DNA of 64,000 nucleotides from Nelumbo lutea (lineage: Eukaryota > Streptophyta > Magnoliopsida > Proteales > Nelumbonaceae), in contig JAKGHH010000003.1 in NCBI GenBank assembly GCA_022828595.1, positions 97,611,583-97,675,582 of the forward strand. The letters are read 5' to 3'. Shown here one piece after another: positions 10,210-21,961 of this stretch. A program made the translations under genes and the position numbers. Numbering within the stretch: position 1 is the stretch's first letter; every line of letters starts with the position of its first letter. The notes beneath the pieces were generated by a model, which was not told the DNA's origin, did not search any database, and worked only from the letters and a program-made list of their open reading frames with translations.

Positions 10210-13200
10210 CTCTCCCTCAAATTGAGCATAGATGTCAATCATGCCTTGTTTTCTTACATAATGTTGAAGCTTTGCCTTTGGGACTCCCTTAGTTAGAAAG
10301 TCTATTAGATGCTCTTTTGATGCAATGAAAGGCAAGCACATCTCCCCTGAAGCCACTCTTTCCCATATAAAGTGTTTGTCTACCTCAACGTGCTTAGTTT
10401 TACCACACTGAAGCAAGTTGTGAGCAATGTTAAAAGTGGCTTGGTTATCACAATAGAACATAGTGGCTCATCACATGAAACACCCATCTCATCAAGGAGA
10501 GATCTAAGCCATAATAACTTAGAAATCCCATGGGCCATAGTTTTATACTCTACCTCAACTGAAGATATAGCAACTACTAATTGCTTTTTGCTTCTCAAGG
10601 AAACATATTTCCGACTATCATAGCACAATATCCAGATTTCCTGCCCAATCAACACTTAGCATAACGCCCTTTGTGTGGCAATCATATGTGTATCTCTAGG
10701 AGCATACATGAACTAGCCGATGACACTCACAACATATGAAATGTCAGGATGAGTCATACATAAATAAAGAAGTTTCCCTAGTAATCTCTAAAACACTCTC
10801 CTGCCAATTAAAAGTTCTCTATCATTAGCTAAGAGTTTATGATTCACATCAATAGGGGTAGAGACGGGTTTAGCACCAAGTTTTCTAGTTTCAGTAAGAA
10901 GGTCTAGCACATACTTCTGCTGAGAAATAAAGATACCTTCCTTGGACCTAGCAACCTCAATGCCAAAGAAAGTCACAACTCCCTTAAATCTTTAATTTCA
11001 AATTTAGAACCGAGGAACTTCTTGAGAGCACTAACTTCTTCTGTATCATCTACATAAACAATAAGGAATGCCACTAAAGTGTCTTTCCTCTTTACAAAGA
11101 AGGTATGATTTGATTGAATTTGAGTGTAGCCGAATTGAACAAGAGCAGTTCTAAACATATCAAACGAAGCACGTGGAGATTGTTTCAGGCCATAAAGTGA
11201 TTTTTTCAATCTACACACCTTACCTTGCATTTCCTTGTTATATATACCAGGAGGAAGGGGCATATATACCTCTTTGTGAGATTACCATTCAGGAATGCAT
11301 TCTTAACATCAAACTAATACAAAGGCCAATCATAGCTCCCTACTAAGGATAAAAGAACTCTTATTGAAGTCATCTTAGCAATTGGAAAAAAAGGTCTCAG
11401 TGTAATCTACCCTTGCTATATATACCATGAGCCTTATACCTCTCAATTAACCCATCTGCACGATACTTGATAATGAAAACCCACTTGCATCCAACAAGTT
11501 CCTTTCCAACTGACAAGTCAATATTATCCCAAGTATTGTTTTTATGAAGGGCTTCAACTTCAGTACTCATAGCATCCCTCCATTCTAGTGTGGTTAAGGC
11601 TTCTAAAACAGACTTTGGGATGGATTGGGAGGAAATGGAGGCTAGAAAGGCATAGTAGGATGGAACAAAAAGCCATAGGAAAGGTGTTTGGAAATACAAT
11701 GAACTGTGCATTTCCTCTTACCTTTTCTCAAAGCAATGGATAGGTCAAGGTTTTGAAATGAGGGTGCTGGTGGAGGAGGTGATGGATATGTCATCTTTTC
11801 AATAATTAGAAGTGCTTGAGACTCAACTAGAGGTGTGGGACCAACCTATGTTTACTTTTGCCTTTGCCACTGGTACCACCTCTGGAGAATAGGATGAGTG
11901 GGAAAAACTAGAGGACTAGCAGGAAGAGGGGGAGAAGGTATGGAAAACTTAAAAGGAGAGGATCCCTCCATAGGAATAGGGGTAATTGTGGAGGACTCGA
12001 CATAGAACTCAACTAGAGTTAGCAAAGGAAGAGATGAAGAAAACAACTCAAGGGATCTCTCCCCCTCAGAAGAACAACTATAAAAAGGAATTGACTCTGC
12101 ATAGGTGACATTCATGCAGACAAACTAGGTGCCACTAATGGGATCAAAGCAACAATACCCTTTTTGTGTGGAGGCATAACCAAAGAAGATACACTTCTAA
12201 ACCTTAGGATCAAACTTGTGTCTTTTAGAACTAGGAATGTGGCCATAACAAGTGCAACCAAAGACCTATAGACGAATAGAGAAAATCTTAATACCAGGAA
12301 AGATGACTTCAAAAAGAGATCTTAACCCCAAGACTCAAGAAGGCATATGGTTAATAAGGTAGGTAGTTGTTAAAACTGCATCACCCCAAAACTTCACACA
12401 AACATTGATAGAAAAAAGAATGCTCCTTGCAACTTCCACAATGTGTCTATTTCTCCTCTCCACTACTCCATTTTGTTGTGGAGTACGGGCACAAGAGCTC
12501 TAATGAACATCCCCAAACTTCTTAAGATAGGAGGTAAAGTCCTTAAAATATTCCTCAACATTGTTTAATTGAAGTATTTTGATGTGGGTATTAAACTAAG
12601 TATGTGCTCATGGAACTGTTGCACAAGTTTAAGCACTTCAACATGAGAAAGCATAAGGCAAATCTAAGTATATCATGAAAAATCATCAATAAACAGGATG
12701 AAAAATTTATAGCCACCCATGCAAGGTAAATGATAAGGTCCCTACACATTAGAGTGAACAATATTAAAAGGAATAGTCGGTTTTTTATTGCTTGTAGGAT
12801 AAGTGTTCTTATAATGCTTTGAGAACTCATAAGATTCACAATGTAGACCTGATGGACTAATCCTTTTAAATAACTTTGGAAACAACTGACTTAATGAAGA
12901 AAAAGACAAATGACTCAAGCGATTAAGACATAATACGACTAGTGGACTTTGAAACAAAAGCACTTTCTTAGGTTGTACTTGGCTTTGCTCAGGTATGTCT
13001 AACAAATGGATCCCATTTGCCTTATGGCCACTCCCAATCACCTTTTGAGATTCCATATTCTGAAAAACACAATATGAATGAATAAAGGCTACATTACAAT
13101 TCAGAGATTTAGTTAAATTACTAATTGAAAGCAAATTGACATTAAGTTTAGGTACATGAAGAACAAATGATAAGGTCAGGGCATTAGATGTCTTAGTGTC

Positions 13201-13530
13201 TCTCTTTCTCGTGATAGGGGCAAGAGAGCCATTAGCAAGGGATATCTTATCTCGACTAGAAAAGAGTTGGTAAAAGGTAAATAACTGTGAAACACTGATC
13301 ATATGGTTAGAAGCATCAAAATCAATTATCCAAGGGTTTTATGAGTACTTGAGACAGAAGCATGATGGATAGTGGCACGAATACTTGAGTGAGCATATGT
13401 AGAGGAAGGAATAGTCTCTGAAGGAGTTGTAGCAGTGGACTCCAAATGATTGATAATTCGGCTATACTTCTCATATTCAGCCCTGGTGGCTGTAAGTTGT
13501 TCTCCCACTGACTTCTCTCCACCTGTCAAC
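10180..13530 (-). pseudogene. Degraded copia gag-pol polyprotein
   Basis: Recognisable pieces, in transcription order, are protease/GAG-pre-integrase 13302-12742 (LHVPKLNVNLLSISNL), then integrase fragments down to about 12100. A linker follows, with reverse transcriptase at about 11560-10973 (KKSLYGLKQSPRASF and YVDD, but residues after YVDD are deleted). RT continues at 10976-10788 and RNase H at 10655-10180 (MFYCDNQATFNIAHN and KHVEVDKHFIWE). Each piece is in a different frame or ended by stops. The catalytic YVDD is present but the deletion right after it would disable the palm domain. Confidence 0.8.
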
Positions 13531-13551
13531 ATTCACTCTGTGAAGAGGTGG

Positions 13552-14172
13552 CTACATTTTCATTTCCACATTTTCTAGTTTCAAACCTTTTTCCACCATT
13601 TTCGTTCTTGAGTCTAGCGAATGAGCTCTAGATGCAACTTCCAACATGTGTCTTTTCTTGACTTGACCCAAACCATCCAAGCATTTCACTGCAACTTTTG
13701 TGCCATTTCCCAGAGTCCCTTCAAAAACCGATCCAAATCCTCCTCCAAGCTTCTTACAAAAATTCTCTGTTGCATCTTTGAGATCTTGATAAGAGAACCT
13801 CCTAGGCATTCCTGGTACTTGATGCAAATCATCCTCCTCATATTCCTTATCATCAATTTTTTTCCTATAAAGAATAATCAAGATGCAAACTACAATAAAA
13901 ACAGCAAACGGAGTTGCAATACTGGAACCCAATACTACTGCAGTATGGTTAGTTTTCATTTCAAGAAGGGATGGAATGGGAGAGACATCTGATGCTGAAG
14001 CCATTGTGGTGCTATTACTTTGCACCTTAATTAATGCAGATGAGTTATAACGAATCTTTTCCTTGTTGTTGCTTATCAAGGAAAACAGTTGAGATGGTAG
14101 AAAGCGACTCCCATCAGAAGAATTATCAAAATAACGGACAAAACAGCCTTGCAAGAACAACTCTTCAAACAA
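13552..14172 (-). CDS. 206-codon chimeric ORF: TM + kinase N-lobe fused to copia gag remnant
   Basis: This open frame starts inside the PAN region of RLK-A, carries an extracellular stub with N-glycosylation sites (NSS, NST, NHT), a membrane span at residues of about 78-102 ([20 protein letters not shown]) and a juxtamembrane segment. It then has the kinase glycine loop and invariant Lys. After QVKK it switches to about 33 residues derived from copia gag. Whether it is expressed is unknown: there is no obvious promoter, and the upstream RLK-A sequence is broken. Most likely a fossil frame. If made, it would be a membrane protein lacking a catalytic core. Confidence 0.4.
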   Translation of the reverse strand: MFEELFLQGCFVRYFDNSSDGSRFLPSQLFSLISNNKEKIRYNSSALIKVQSNSTTMASASDVSPIPSLLEMKTNHTAVVLGSSIATPFAVFIVVCILIILYRKKIDDKEYEEDDLHQVPGMPRRFSYQDLKDATENFCKKLGGGFGSVFEGTLGNGTKVAVKCLDGLGQVKKRHMLEVASRAHSLDSRTKMVEKGLKLENVEMKM

Positions 14173-14393
14173 ACCTGCTTACAACTCTCCATACTGGTGC
14201 CATTTGTGTTTGCAACATCCGCATTAAAAGTGTATTAAGTAATGTCCTTCAACGCAAGAAATTTGTGATACTGAGAAGCTTCACAAGACAATGGAGAAAT
14301 TACTTGAAATAGCTACCATTTAATTGCTTGAAATAGCTAGTCTCATCATCAGTTCCATCGGGACAACTGTAGTTACCATTTGAGCAAGCACCA

Positions 14394-15196
14394 TGATGGA
14401 GGTAGATTTGGCCCGACCCCTCGGTTGTGCGACACGTGGAAGAAGATAAGATGACCTGGCAGGAACGCTAGCTCGACAAGATGATTTAGCATGGCCATAT
14501 CCCAAAGAGAGGCCCGAACTCCCGAGCTCCTCAAAGAGAGGCTCGAGCTCCCGAGCTCCCCAAAAGGAAACCCAAACTCTCCCTAAAGGATCCCGAGGCT
14601 AACAGCGAAGCCCGTGAGGGGCAAGGCTGGGGCAAGCCCACCTCGAGCCAACTCGGACCATGTGCCAGCACTTCGGGACAGTAGGATCTACTCATCCGAG
14701 TTCAAGACTTCACCTCGCGCACCACTCCGGCACCTCGGCTCCAAGTCGCGTGACTGTGAAACCGTATCTGACATCCGTACTCTGAGGCAGCACGCCTGAC
14801 TGATCTGGGTCTGACAAATGGCAATCACACCGTAACGGCCACCTGCCACCGCCATCTCAGTTGTGGCAGAGACGGCTCTGACAGAGAGGACAGTGGCGGT
14901 TATGCCTGCCCCCCACAGAGGCAGTTATGCCTGACTTAGCAGAAATTTAGGAGTAAGTGCACCAGGTGGCTATAAGAGGCCTTCCTCCCCCAAGAGAAAG
15001 AGGTATGTGATATTTGTGCTTTCTGGTCTTGAAATCTCTTATTTCCCCTTGCCTTATCAAGAGTATTAATTTGAGATTCGGAGTGTTCAACCCGGGTTCC
15101 TCCCTGAAATCTCCAGCTCCTTCTTTGTTTCAGGCACCTTCAGCTCCGTCAAAGGCGAGGTAACCGGCAGCCAGGACCGACCATTGCGCATCATCA
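14394..15196 (+). mobile_element. Solo LTR (803 bp) inserted in RLK-A
   Basis: Ends are TGATGGAGG ... GCGCATCATCA, a perfect TGATG/CATCA inverted terminus. A perfect 5-bp duplication CACCA lies at 14389-14393 and 15197-15201. The RLK reading sequence (AGCAAGCACCA / TATTCCCCACAAACC) continues on both sides. The body is GC-rich, unlike its surroundings, with short repeats of CCCGAGCTCC near 14.52 kb. TATAAGAGG at about 14971 followed by a CT-rich stretch suggests plus-strand promoter function. There is no internal domain. By composition it resembles plant Ty3/gypsy LTRs, but the superfamily cannot be proven from an LTR. Confidence 0.9.
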
Positions 15197-16312
15197 CACC
15201 ATATTCCCCACAAACCGTGGGGTAGTTACACTCGTAGTAATGCCCCGCCAGCAAATCGGTCACTCCCTTCCATCCGCTCGTCCACTCATAAACTCTCAAA
15301 TGCCCGTGTGGCTCCAACTTCAGATACTGAGATGGCAGCGCTGAAGACAAAGTAATATTATTACCATCTGTTTGATTTTGCTTGGCGATCGATATTTAGT
15401 CAATAAGAGTTCCATTCAGGAAACTGACTGATGTCCTTCTCCATCCGTTTTGTTATCAGTGAACTTCAGCATGAAATAGACCTGCGGAGGATCAGTCTCG
15501 GTGAAGAGAAACAAGCCTCTATTAGTAATGTTTAGTGAAAACAAGCCTCCAGTCCAGTTGGTTAAGCATATGCTAGCAGTCAGCTTCTTTCCTTCCAACT
15601 TCTGTCCAGGGACCAAACAGTCTGTTGGGTGATCAAAAGATTGCCAGATGATACCGTTGTTTCTATCAAAAAGCACAAGATTTCCTGTCTCGGTCATGTT
15701 TAAGCCCACCACGAACTTACCACTGGTCTATGCTGACCAAATTAAAGTCCCATCAAAGTCCCTCAAATTCAAATCTCCATCTGCAGTGAGCTGCAAGGTT
15801 GCATTAAGTCCGACGGGTTTGTCTCGATTGGCAGTCCAGACTACTTGTGAGAATCCCAAAGTGGGCATCACGATTCCACCTCCGCTGTTGGTCTGGACTA
15901 CCAAGATGGCAAAGAGATAAGAGTCGCAGTTGCCGTTGCAGTAGAAGCCACTGGCATATGCTGGGCCGTAACCGGCTAAGTTTCTTCTGAGAAGAATTGA
16001 TCTTACAATGACCCGTCTGAGAAAGGTACTGAATGAGGAAGTAAGCCGTTGTTGATCCAGAAGTGGAGAAATTGGCGATGGGATAATCAAAAGTTTGGGC
16101 GTTAATTGAACACGAAGAAGAGAATAGAAAATAGAGAATGTGAGCAAGAAAACAAACCAGAATCCTACTCATGTCCACCTACAATCCTGGCGGATGAGGA
16201 GATTCAGATGCCCCTAGATCCTCAAACAAATTAAGCTTAAATGGAAATGAAATGGAAGAAACGAGAGGATTAACCTGGAAACAGCAGGGAGGGGTCGTTC
16301 TTATTATCATCT

Positions 16313-16322
16313 ATATATAGCA
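16313..16322 (-). promoter_or_regulatory. TATA box of RLK-A
   Basis: CTATATATAG lies about 135-144 bp upstream of the RLK-A ATG (16178), a normal plant distance. It is palindromic, so orientation comes from the gene. Confidence 0.45.
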
Positions 16323-16621
16323 AGTATTGACATTTGAAGTATTGAATTCTTGGATGGACTTCTGAAGATGCAAGTGTCAATAGAATTTTTTAATCACATT
16401 TTGTTCCAACCAAGCTACCAACTCTCAGACTTTAGATCAAGTCTTAGCTCGCTAAGCTATTACATGAGCATCAAAATTGCTTCGCCTGCAAAAGTGATGC
16501 CATCTAACTAAAACTAAAAAAAAGTCAACTGTTGCCAATACCTGTAAATTATTAATATTGAAATACAAAACCAGAGACCAAATTGAAATATAAAATATAG
16601 AAATATTGTATAAAACATTTA

Positions 16622-16700
16622 CGCTGTGTTTGGTTTGAAGGAAAAAGTAGGGAAAAACATTTACGTCTTTCCCTACTTTTTCCTTCAACCAAACACAGCC
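16622..16700. mobile_element. Tourist-like MITE, family 2 copy
   Basis: A 79-bp near-perfect palindrome (GCTGTGTTTGGTTTGAAGG ... CCTTCAACCAAACACAGCC) with TTA duplications at 16619-16621 and 16701-16703. It lies upstream of RLK-A. Relatives are at 28081-28167 and 56465-56583. Confidence 0.85.
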
Positions 16701-16703
16701 TTA

Positions 16704-18582
16704 GGATACATCTCTACATTTCTTGTGTCTCTTGCCATCCATTGTTAAAAACATTGTTTCACTATTGCTAGTTTTTGTTTGGCTTTCATGTATCTGATCA
16801 CACACTTACAGATTTTGGATGCTAAAATTTTTAATTTGTTCCTTGGAAGAGTTGCCAGATTCTTTTTTTGTAAGGAGGAAATCGGATTTCATTTTTCATA
16901 GTAGCATGCACACAGCATGTTAATTTTGGATGGTGACATGGCATTATATTAATATGAGGAACTTTAGCCACATATTACTAAATGTGAGCATCAATGGGAA
17001 TCAGCTTTTCATGCCATTTAAAGGGTGTTATGGGATACTTTGTCTTAACTTTTGTATGCATGCGTTTAAAGGGTGTTATCTCGTTATGGTTTGATATTTT
17101 AATTTAACTTTTAGGGGTCCTATTTTTTATGGATTTTGAAAGAGGAAAGTTGGTTAATAGGATTTTGATTTTCATTGATCAAAAAGCTTAAGTTTTTTTT
17201 TTTTTAGATTTATGTGGAGATTAGGGAAATTTTATTTTTCTGGGTATCACTTATTTGGGAAAAGTTGTCAACACTTAAATGACACAAAAAACCCTTTTTA
17301 ATAATAGATTTTTATGGTTAAATTGGTCATTACCTTATTTATTTGGGAAATAAAAGAACATGAGTAAATGCACTTACCCGGGTAAGTCGTTCCCAAGAAA
17401 CACTTACCCAGGTAGTGCATTTATCTAGGCAAGTTACTTACTGAAAAGCAAACAGGGCAAGGTAAAAGACTTAAAACTCCTCAGTTTGGATCTGCCACGT
17501 CATCTATCACACTTCAAAAGTATGTAGGGAAACAAATTACTTTTTCAATATTTAACTTTCTTTACTCATGAGTACATTATAATCATTTCAGGTTGAGTTT
17601 TAGGGGGCAAAATGAACAATATTATTCTAATCTTTTCCTGCCCTTTTATTTAATTTTTTTTTTTTTTCTGGAAAAGGGTCATTGTGTAGGCATACCTAGT
17701 TCTGTTTCTTTTGCATTTATGATTCTTTGTGTATAAAGGGCAAATTTTTTGGTTCAATTAGAATGAATGAATGTACTTTTGCTAACTACAATGCTTGAAG
17801 TACTTCATTGATTGAAAACAAGTTTACAATGCTTTTCCTATATTTACTTGTTCTTGTTTTATAGGAATGAGTCACCGCTAAGCATCCACTCTCAAATACC
17901 ATCTTAAATGATTTCCTTCAGTTCTATTTACAGATGTTGTTCTTGAAACTGTTCCATCTAATGCTCAAGTCTCTATACTATAAATTCTTAAATATTTCTG
18001 AACTACCACGTTACAGCAATCTAATTCTCCATCCAAAACATATTCTTGGTTTGTCATTCTATAGCCAAGCATGGGGTGTGTCTAGTAGTGGAGTTTCTGC
18101 CTTGGGAAAGGGTCTTAGTTTCTTTGCTTTGCTGAGGCTTGTCATGACTGTTTAGTCTTACATTTGCTTCTCTATCTTAATCTGCATTGCAGGGAGAGCA
18201 TACACCAATTATGGTAGTTGCATTCTAGTTTTTCTTCTCAATTATTTGATACCATAATGTGGACAAGATTCATAACTGCCGAATGAGTTTGAGGAGAGAC
18301 TATGTTTCAGAATTTCAGGCCATGTGGTTCAATTCTCATTATTTCTCATTATTTCTCATTCTTATCCAAGATGAAATTCTAAAATGGAAAAGAATGGGTA
18401 AAAATAGACAGAATGAGAAAATATAACTATGAACCAAACACTTATTTCCTAAAAATGAATTATTTTCAGACTGACAAGTGTCTTATGTTGTTCATTTTCA
18501 TTCTTAAAAAAAAAATGTATTGATATTCACAAACTGCCATCCTAGGTCTCCAATAGTCAATGTTTACTAATTGGCATAGATG
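16704..18582. other. Intergenic between RLK-A promoter and minisatellite
   Basis: AT-rich sequence with T runs at about 17196 and 17657 and no credible ORF. Near 18330 TCTCATTATT is repeated three times. A pair of inverted segments around 17380-17440 (CTTACCCGGGTAAG / CTTACCCAGGTA) suggests a decayed MITE. No gene is seen. Confidence 0.5.
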
Positions 18583-18940
18583 TTTTGTAAAAGTACTTTC
18601 GTAAAAGTTATTTTATAAAATTACTTTCGTAAAAATGCTTTTATAAAAGCGCTTTCCAAAAAGTGCTTTTATACTTTCATACAAGTGCTTTTCATAAAAG
18701 TACTTTTGTAAAAGTATTTTCATTAAAGTGCTTTCGTAAAAGTACTCCCACAAAAGTACTTTTGTAAAAGTACTTTCATAAAACTACTTTCGTAAAAGTA
18801 CTTTCATAAAACTACTTTCGTAAGTCCTTTTATAAAAATGCTTTCGTAAAAGTGCTTTTGTAAAAGTGTTTCCGTAAAAGTACTTCCATAAAAGTGCTTT
18901 TGTAAAAGTACTTCCGTAAAACTGTTTTTATAAAAATACT
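18583..18940. repeat. AAAGTACTTT minisatellite array 1
   Basis: About 25 units of a roughly 14-bp repeat with consensus cGTAAAAGTACTTT (variants CATAAAAGTGCTTT). Many units contain the perfect 10-bp palindrome AAAGTACTTT, so either strand could form short stems. The array ends exactly where homology to the duplicated block (unit 2 at 26106) begins. A second array lies at 20867-21042. Confidence 0.9.
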
Positions 18941-20867
18941 TGAAGGGCAGTTGTGTCTTTTCAAATGCCACTTAACAATTGGTTAATTGATTAGAGGAAT
19001 TGATTAAGAGTCCCATTCTCAACACAAGAACCAAAATGACACCTTGGTCCCCTTGGTCCTTGGTCCAAAGTATGGGGTACTAATTGGGAATTTTCCCTTA
19101 TAAAGATGGTGGTTTAATATAAAATCGACCTCATTACTCAAGACTCAGCCAAGAAGAAAATTTTCATATAGAATAGTAATACAGTTAACTTATACTGTTG
19201 TACAGACTACAGAGTGAGCATGGGCGTTCAATTCCAGTCATAACTTATACTGTTATACAGACTACAAGTCAATTCCTGTCCCCAATAATCATTGACAGAG
19301 CTACGAACTCATTTATGGAATTTGCTTTGAGTTTTGACAGTAATTCAATGAATGATCCTAGTAAACAATTCAACCCAGTGAAGTGGATGAAATAGGAATT
19401 TTGATGCTTCTTGCATTAACAATTAATTTTGATGCTTCTTGCATTAACAATTAATGCACCATTGCTTGTCTGGCTGGAAACCACTTTGGTCAGATTTTGA
19501 ACTTCAAAGCCTATGAAATAGGAATTATGACTATTAATCTTGCTGAAGCTTGGGTTGTTTGGGAAGCCCACAATCTCACCCTCAATTTCAACGAAAAATT
19601 CAGCATCATTGAAGGAGATTCAAAGTTAGTTATTGAAAGTTTGAAGAGCCAAGTGGACCCTCTATGGAGACTTAGAAGGATCATCAAAGGTTGCAGGTCT
19701 TTGGTCAAGAGGATGGACGACTTCATCAAGTATGATCACACTTATCAGGAAGGAATTCGAGTTGCTGGTTGGCTTGCTAACTATGCTCATTCCAATCATA
19801 TTTCTTACCTTCGTTGACTTATTTCTTAAAGGTTATATCTTGTGCTGACATCTGGGGAAGAGCTACCCCGCCATGTGTGGCTCCTCTTTTCTTGTTTTTA
19901 TCAAAAAAAAAATTCAAGTCATGACGTAAGGAAATTGATAAAAATGATAAAGAAAAGTTCCCCTTAGCCTCTAGTGAGGAGTTTGGAGTTGCTTATCAGA
20001 GTTGGCAGATCCTCGATTGTTGATTCTCATTGCTGATTAGAGCAGATAGCCATCAGATAATTTGAAGGCCAACCACTAAAGTTGAGCAAGATAGGCAACC
20101 CATGAACCAATTGTTGTCCGGATCTGCTCTTCATAGAGCACACCTCACAGCATGTCTTGGCCGCACATCAAGAACATCTTCTATACTTATATTTATTATT
20201 CATGGAGAGATGTTCTCAATACATGGTGGAATGTGGCTAGGAGGTTGGTGTGAGGAGCAGATCCCAAGGAAAGACATAATGAAGCAGATGCATATATGTC
20301 AACCTACGAGTATACTACTTTAGTGGGGCTAAGGCCTGATCTAAAAATTTATGGGCCTCAAGTGGCCCAGACCTAGGCCTATACTAAACATAAAACCCAA
20401 ACCTGGGCCCGAGACCAGAAATTTGCAAGTTAGGCCTATCTTTGTTAGGTTGATGAGTCATTGTTTGTAGGAATGATATATTTTAGGGTAAATTACAAAT
20501 AGGTACCATGTACTTGGGAAGTAATGATACTTAAGGTCTCTAACTTTTAAGTGTGACATTTTACCCTAAACTTTTAGAAATATACACTTGAGTTTGGCTC
20601 TGATAAAACTAATATTACATTGATGATGAAATTACAGAAATACCCATATTCAGATTTTTTTTAATTGTTCTTCATTGTTCCATTCAAATTCTTTTATTCT
20701 TTGTTGAAAAGAAATATAGAGATGGTCTCACATGAGAAAAAAAAAAGAATAAAATAAAAGTTCAACAAGTAAAAGAGAATCTAAAAATGGTCATTTTTAT
20801 TAATTTTCCCTAATTGTAACAGAGTTGGACTTAAATTAATGTATATTTCTAAAAGTTCAAGGTAACA
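18936..20867. repeat. Segmental duplication, unit 1
   Basis: About 1.9 kb matches 26106-28075 in the same order: the right half of a foldback element, a LINE RNase H fragment with a short A tail, a short palindromic MITE (about 20146-20262), TGGGCCT-rich text and a second foldback element. The copies differ by many substitutions and small indels, so the duplication is not recent. Here the unit is flanked on both sides by AAAGTACTTT arrays that are absent at unit 2. Confidence 0.85.
19380..19915 (+). pseudogene. LINE-derived RNase H-like fragment
   Basis: The frame 19497-19817 carries IIEGDSKLVIESL and VAGWLANYAHSNHISY, the hallmarks of the RNase H (RVT_3) tail of plant L1-type LINEs. The usual VADWLA aspartate is Gly here. 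The fragment ends with a run of A at about 19900-19910, as expected for a LINE 3' end. No RT domain is attached, so it is a 5'-truncated insertion. Confidence 0.75.
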
Positions 20868-21042
20868 AAAAGTGCTTTATACTTTCATAAAAGTGCTTTT
20901 GTAAAAGTACTCCCATAAAAGTACTTTCGTAAAAGTACTTTCATAAAAGTACTTTCGTAAAAGTGCTTCCATAAAAGTACTTCCATAAAAGTACTTCAAT
21001 AAAAGTGATTTTATAAAAGTACTTCCATAAAAGTACTTCCAT
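20867..21042. repeat. AAAGTACTTT minisatellite array 2
   Basis: About 12 units of the same roughly 14-bp repeat as at 18583-18940, same orientation. It interrupts the right end of the second foldback element in unit 1, right after CTAAAAGTTCAAGGTA. Confidence 0.9.
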
Positions 21043-21960
21043 CCTAGTCATTTGTTAGAGCTATCATTTGCTTCCATGTGTCTTATATAAATTGAGGGTT
21101 CTACCACTACTTACATGCTATATCCCAACTTTCAGTGCTTAATTTTTCTTCTAAACTTGCTCTCCATTGTCTAAGTACTTTTTGGTTTGGCTTAAACTGC
21201 CAAGAATGGACACTCCATGCGTCTCTTCTTTGGCTAATCTTCTCATTTAGTGGTTTATTGTTGCTTGAGCCTCATCCTCAGTGCCCTTATCTCATTCAGA
21301 TCCTTCTTTGGCCACTCTAGTATCCTTATCAACCACATTGCTATGTCGCACAAGGCTCTTGTTTGCCCATGCCATGTACAAGTGAGTTAACTATCCAAGA
21401 AGCAACATTTGTAAGAATATTGTAACTCACTTGTATAACAGCCTGTTCCTAGTAACTCACAAACTCACAATGCCCTTGTTTATTCATCCATTATGCTAGA
21501 AGGTCCTTGCATTTCACTTGTATAATTTAACTGAGGAAATTAAGTAAAAGGTTGTTTGGAGAAGCTTAAAAATAAATGAAAAAATTTGTTTATACAATAT
21601 GTTTTTACTCTACTTAAGAAACAACATTTATTGATAAGTTATTGGTATATGCATGAGTGGTGCCCAGTAAATGTGTAAGTGGGACCTACAAGTAATATTT
21701 GTATGTGTTAATGAGTCCCGCAAATAACACTTAACATGTATGTAAGAGGAACCAACACGTATGTTTGCCAAACGATCTTTCGGTCTTTCTAGCTTTTGAA
21801 AAGATCTTTAAAAAATTGCAACCAAACGGTCTTTGGTCTTTGAAGATCTATTTGTGAAAACTCATCAATCTTTTAAAGTTTTGAGCTTTTGAAAGATCTT
21901 CCTAAAAAGACTTGCCAAATGCTTGTCTCGAGAACGTATGGAAAGATTGTTTGTTTCATG
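21043..21960. other. Intergenic, no gene seen
   Basis: AT-rich. The small plus frame 21135-21320 has no domain. Repeated use of AAGATCTTT-like strings near 21.8-21.9 kb suggests another decayed palindromic element. Nothing else is identifiable. Confidence 0.4.
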
Positions 21961-21961
21961 C

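Larger units (their letters stand above)
9884..13660 (-). mobile_element. Ty1/copia element 1, 5'-truncated
   Basis: On the minus strand the order is gag zinc-knuckle remnant, protease/GAG-pre-integrase, integrase, reverse transcriptase, RNase H, polypurine tract (TTGAGGGAGAG) and a 3' LTR. The order PR-INT-RT-RH is that of copia (Pseudoviridae). Only one LTR is present. The 5' LTR and most of gag are gone, and the break joins directly to the RLK-A kinase sequence near 13.65 kb. Many stops and frameshifts make it non-autonomous. Confidence 0.85.
13552..16178 (-). pseudogene. RLK-A: broken G-type lectin S-receptor-like kinase (SD2-5-like)
   Basis: A member of the single-exon S-domain receptor kinases of the plant plasma membrane. 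From ATG 16178 come a signal peptide (MDMSRILVCFLAHILYFLFS), a frameshift near 16.01 kb, the bulb-lectin domain (CNGNCDSYLFAILVV ... WTANRDKPVG), an in-frame stop near 15.73 kb and another frame break near 15.42 kb. An 803-bp solo LTR (14394-15196) then interrupts the gene in its cysteine-rich EGF-like part. After it come PAN remnants, a TM segment (about 13.88 kb, [16 protein letters not shown]) and the kinase N-lobe ([19 protein letters not shown]). Homology ends after QVKK at about 13.65 kb, where copia gag sequence begins. The catalytic loop, activation segment and C-lobe are absent. Non-functional as a kinase. Confidence 0.85.

Noticed and set aside
10372..10655. Plus-strand ORF 10372-10623 as a gene
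   Set aside because: It is antisense to the copia RNase H region, which explains the open frame.
15648..15920. Plus-strand ORFs opposite the kinase genes (also 24819-25109, 34063-34392, 44417-44698)
   Set aside because: They recur at the same place in every lectin-domain copy because they are the antisense of a conserved coding region. No independent gene evidence.
18583..18940. AAAGTACTTT array as a binding-site array or promoter
   Set aside because: No gene or TATA signal is placed to use it and the units vary freely. Treated as a minisatellite.
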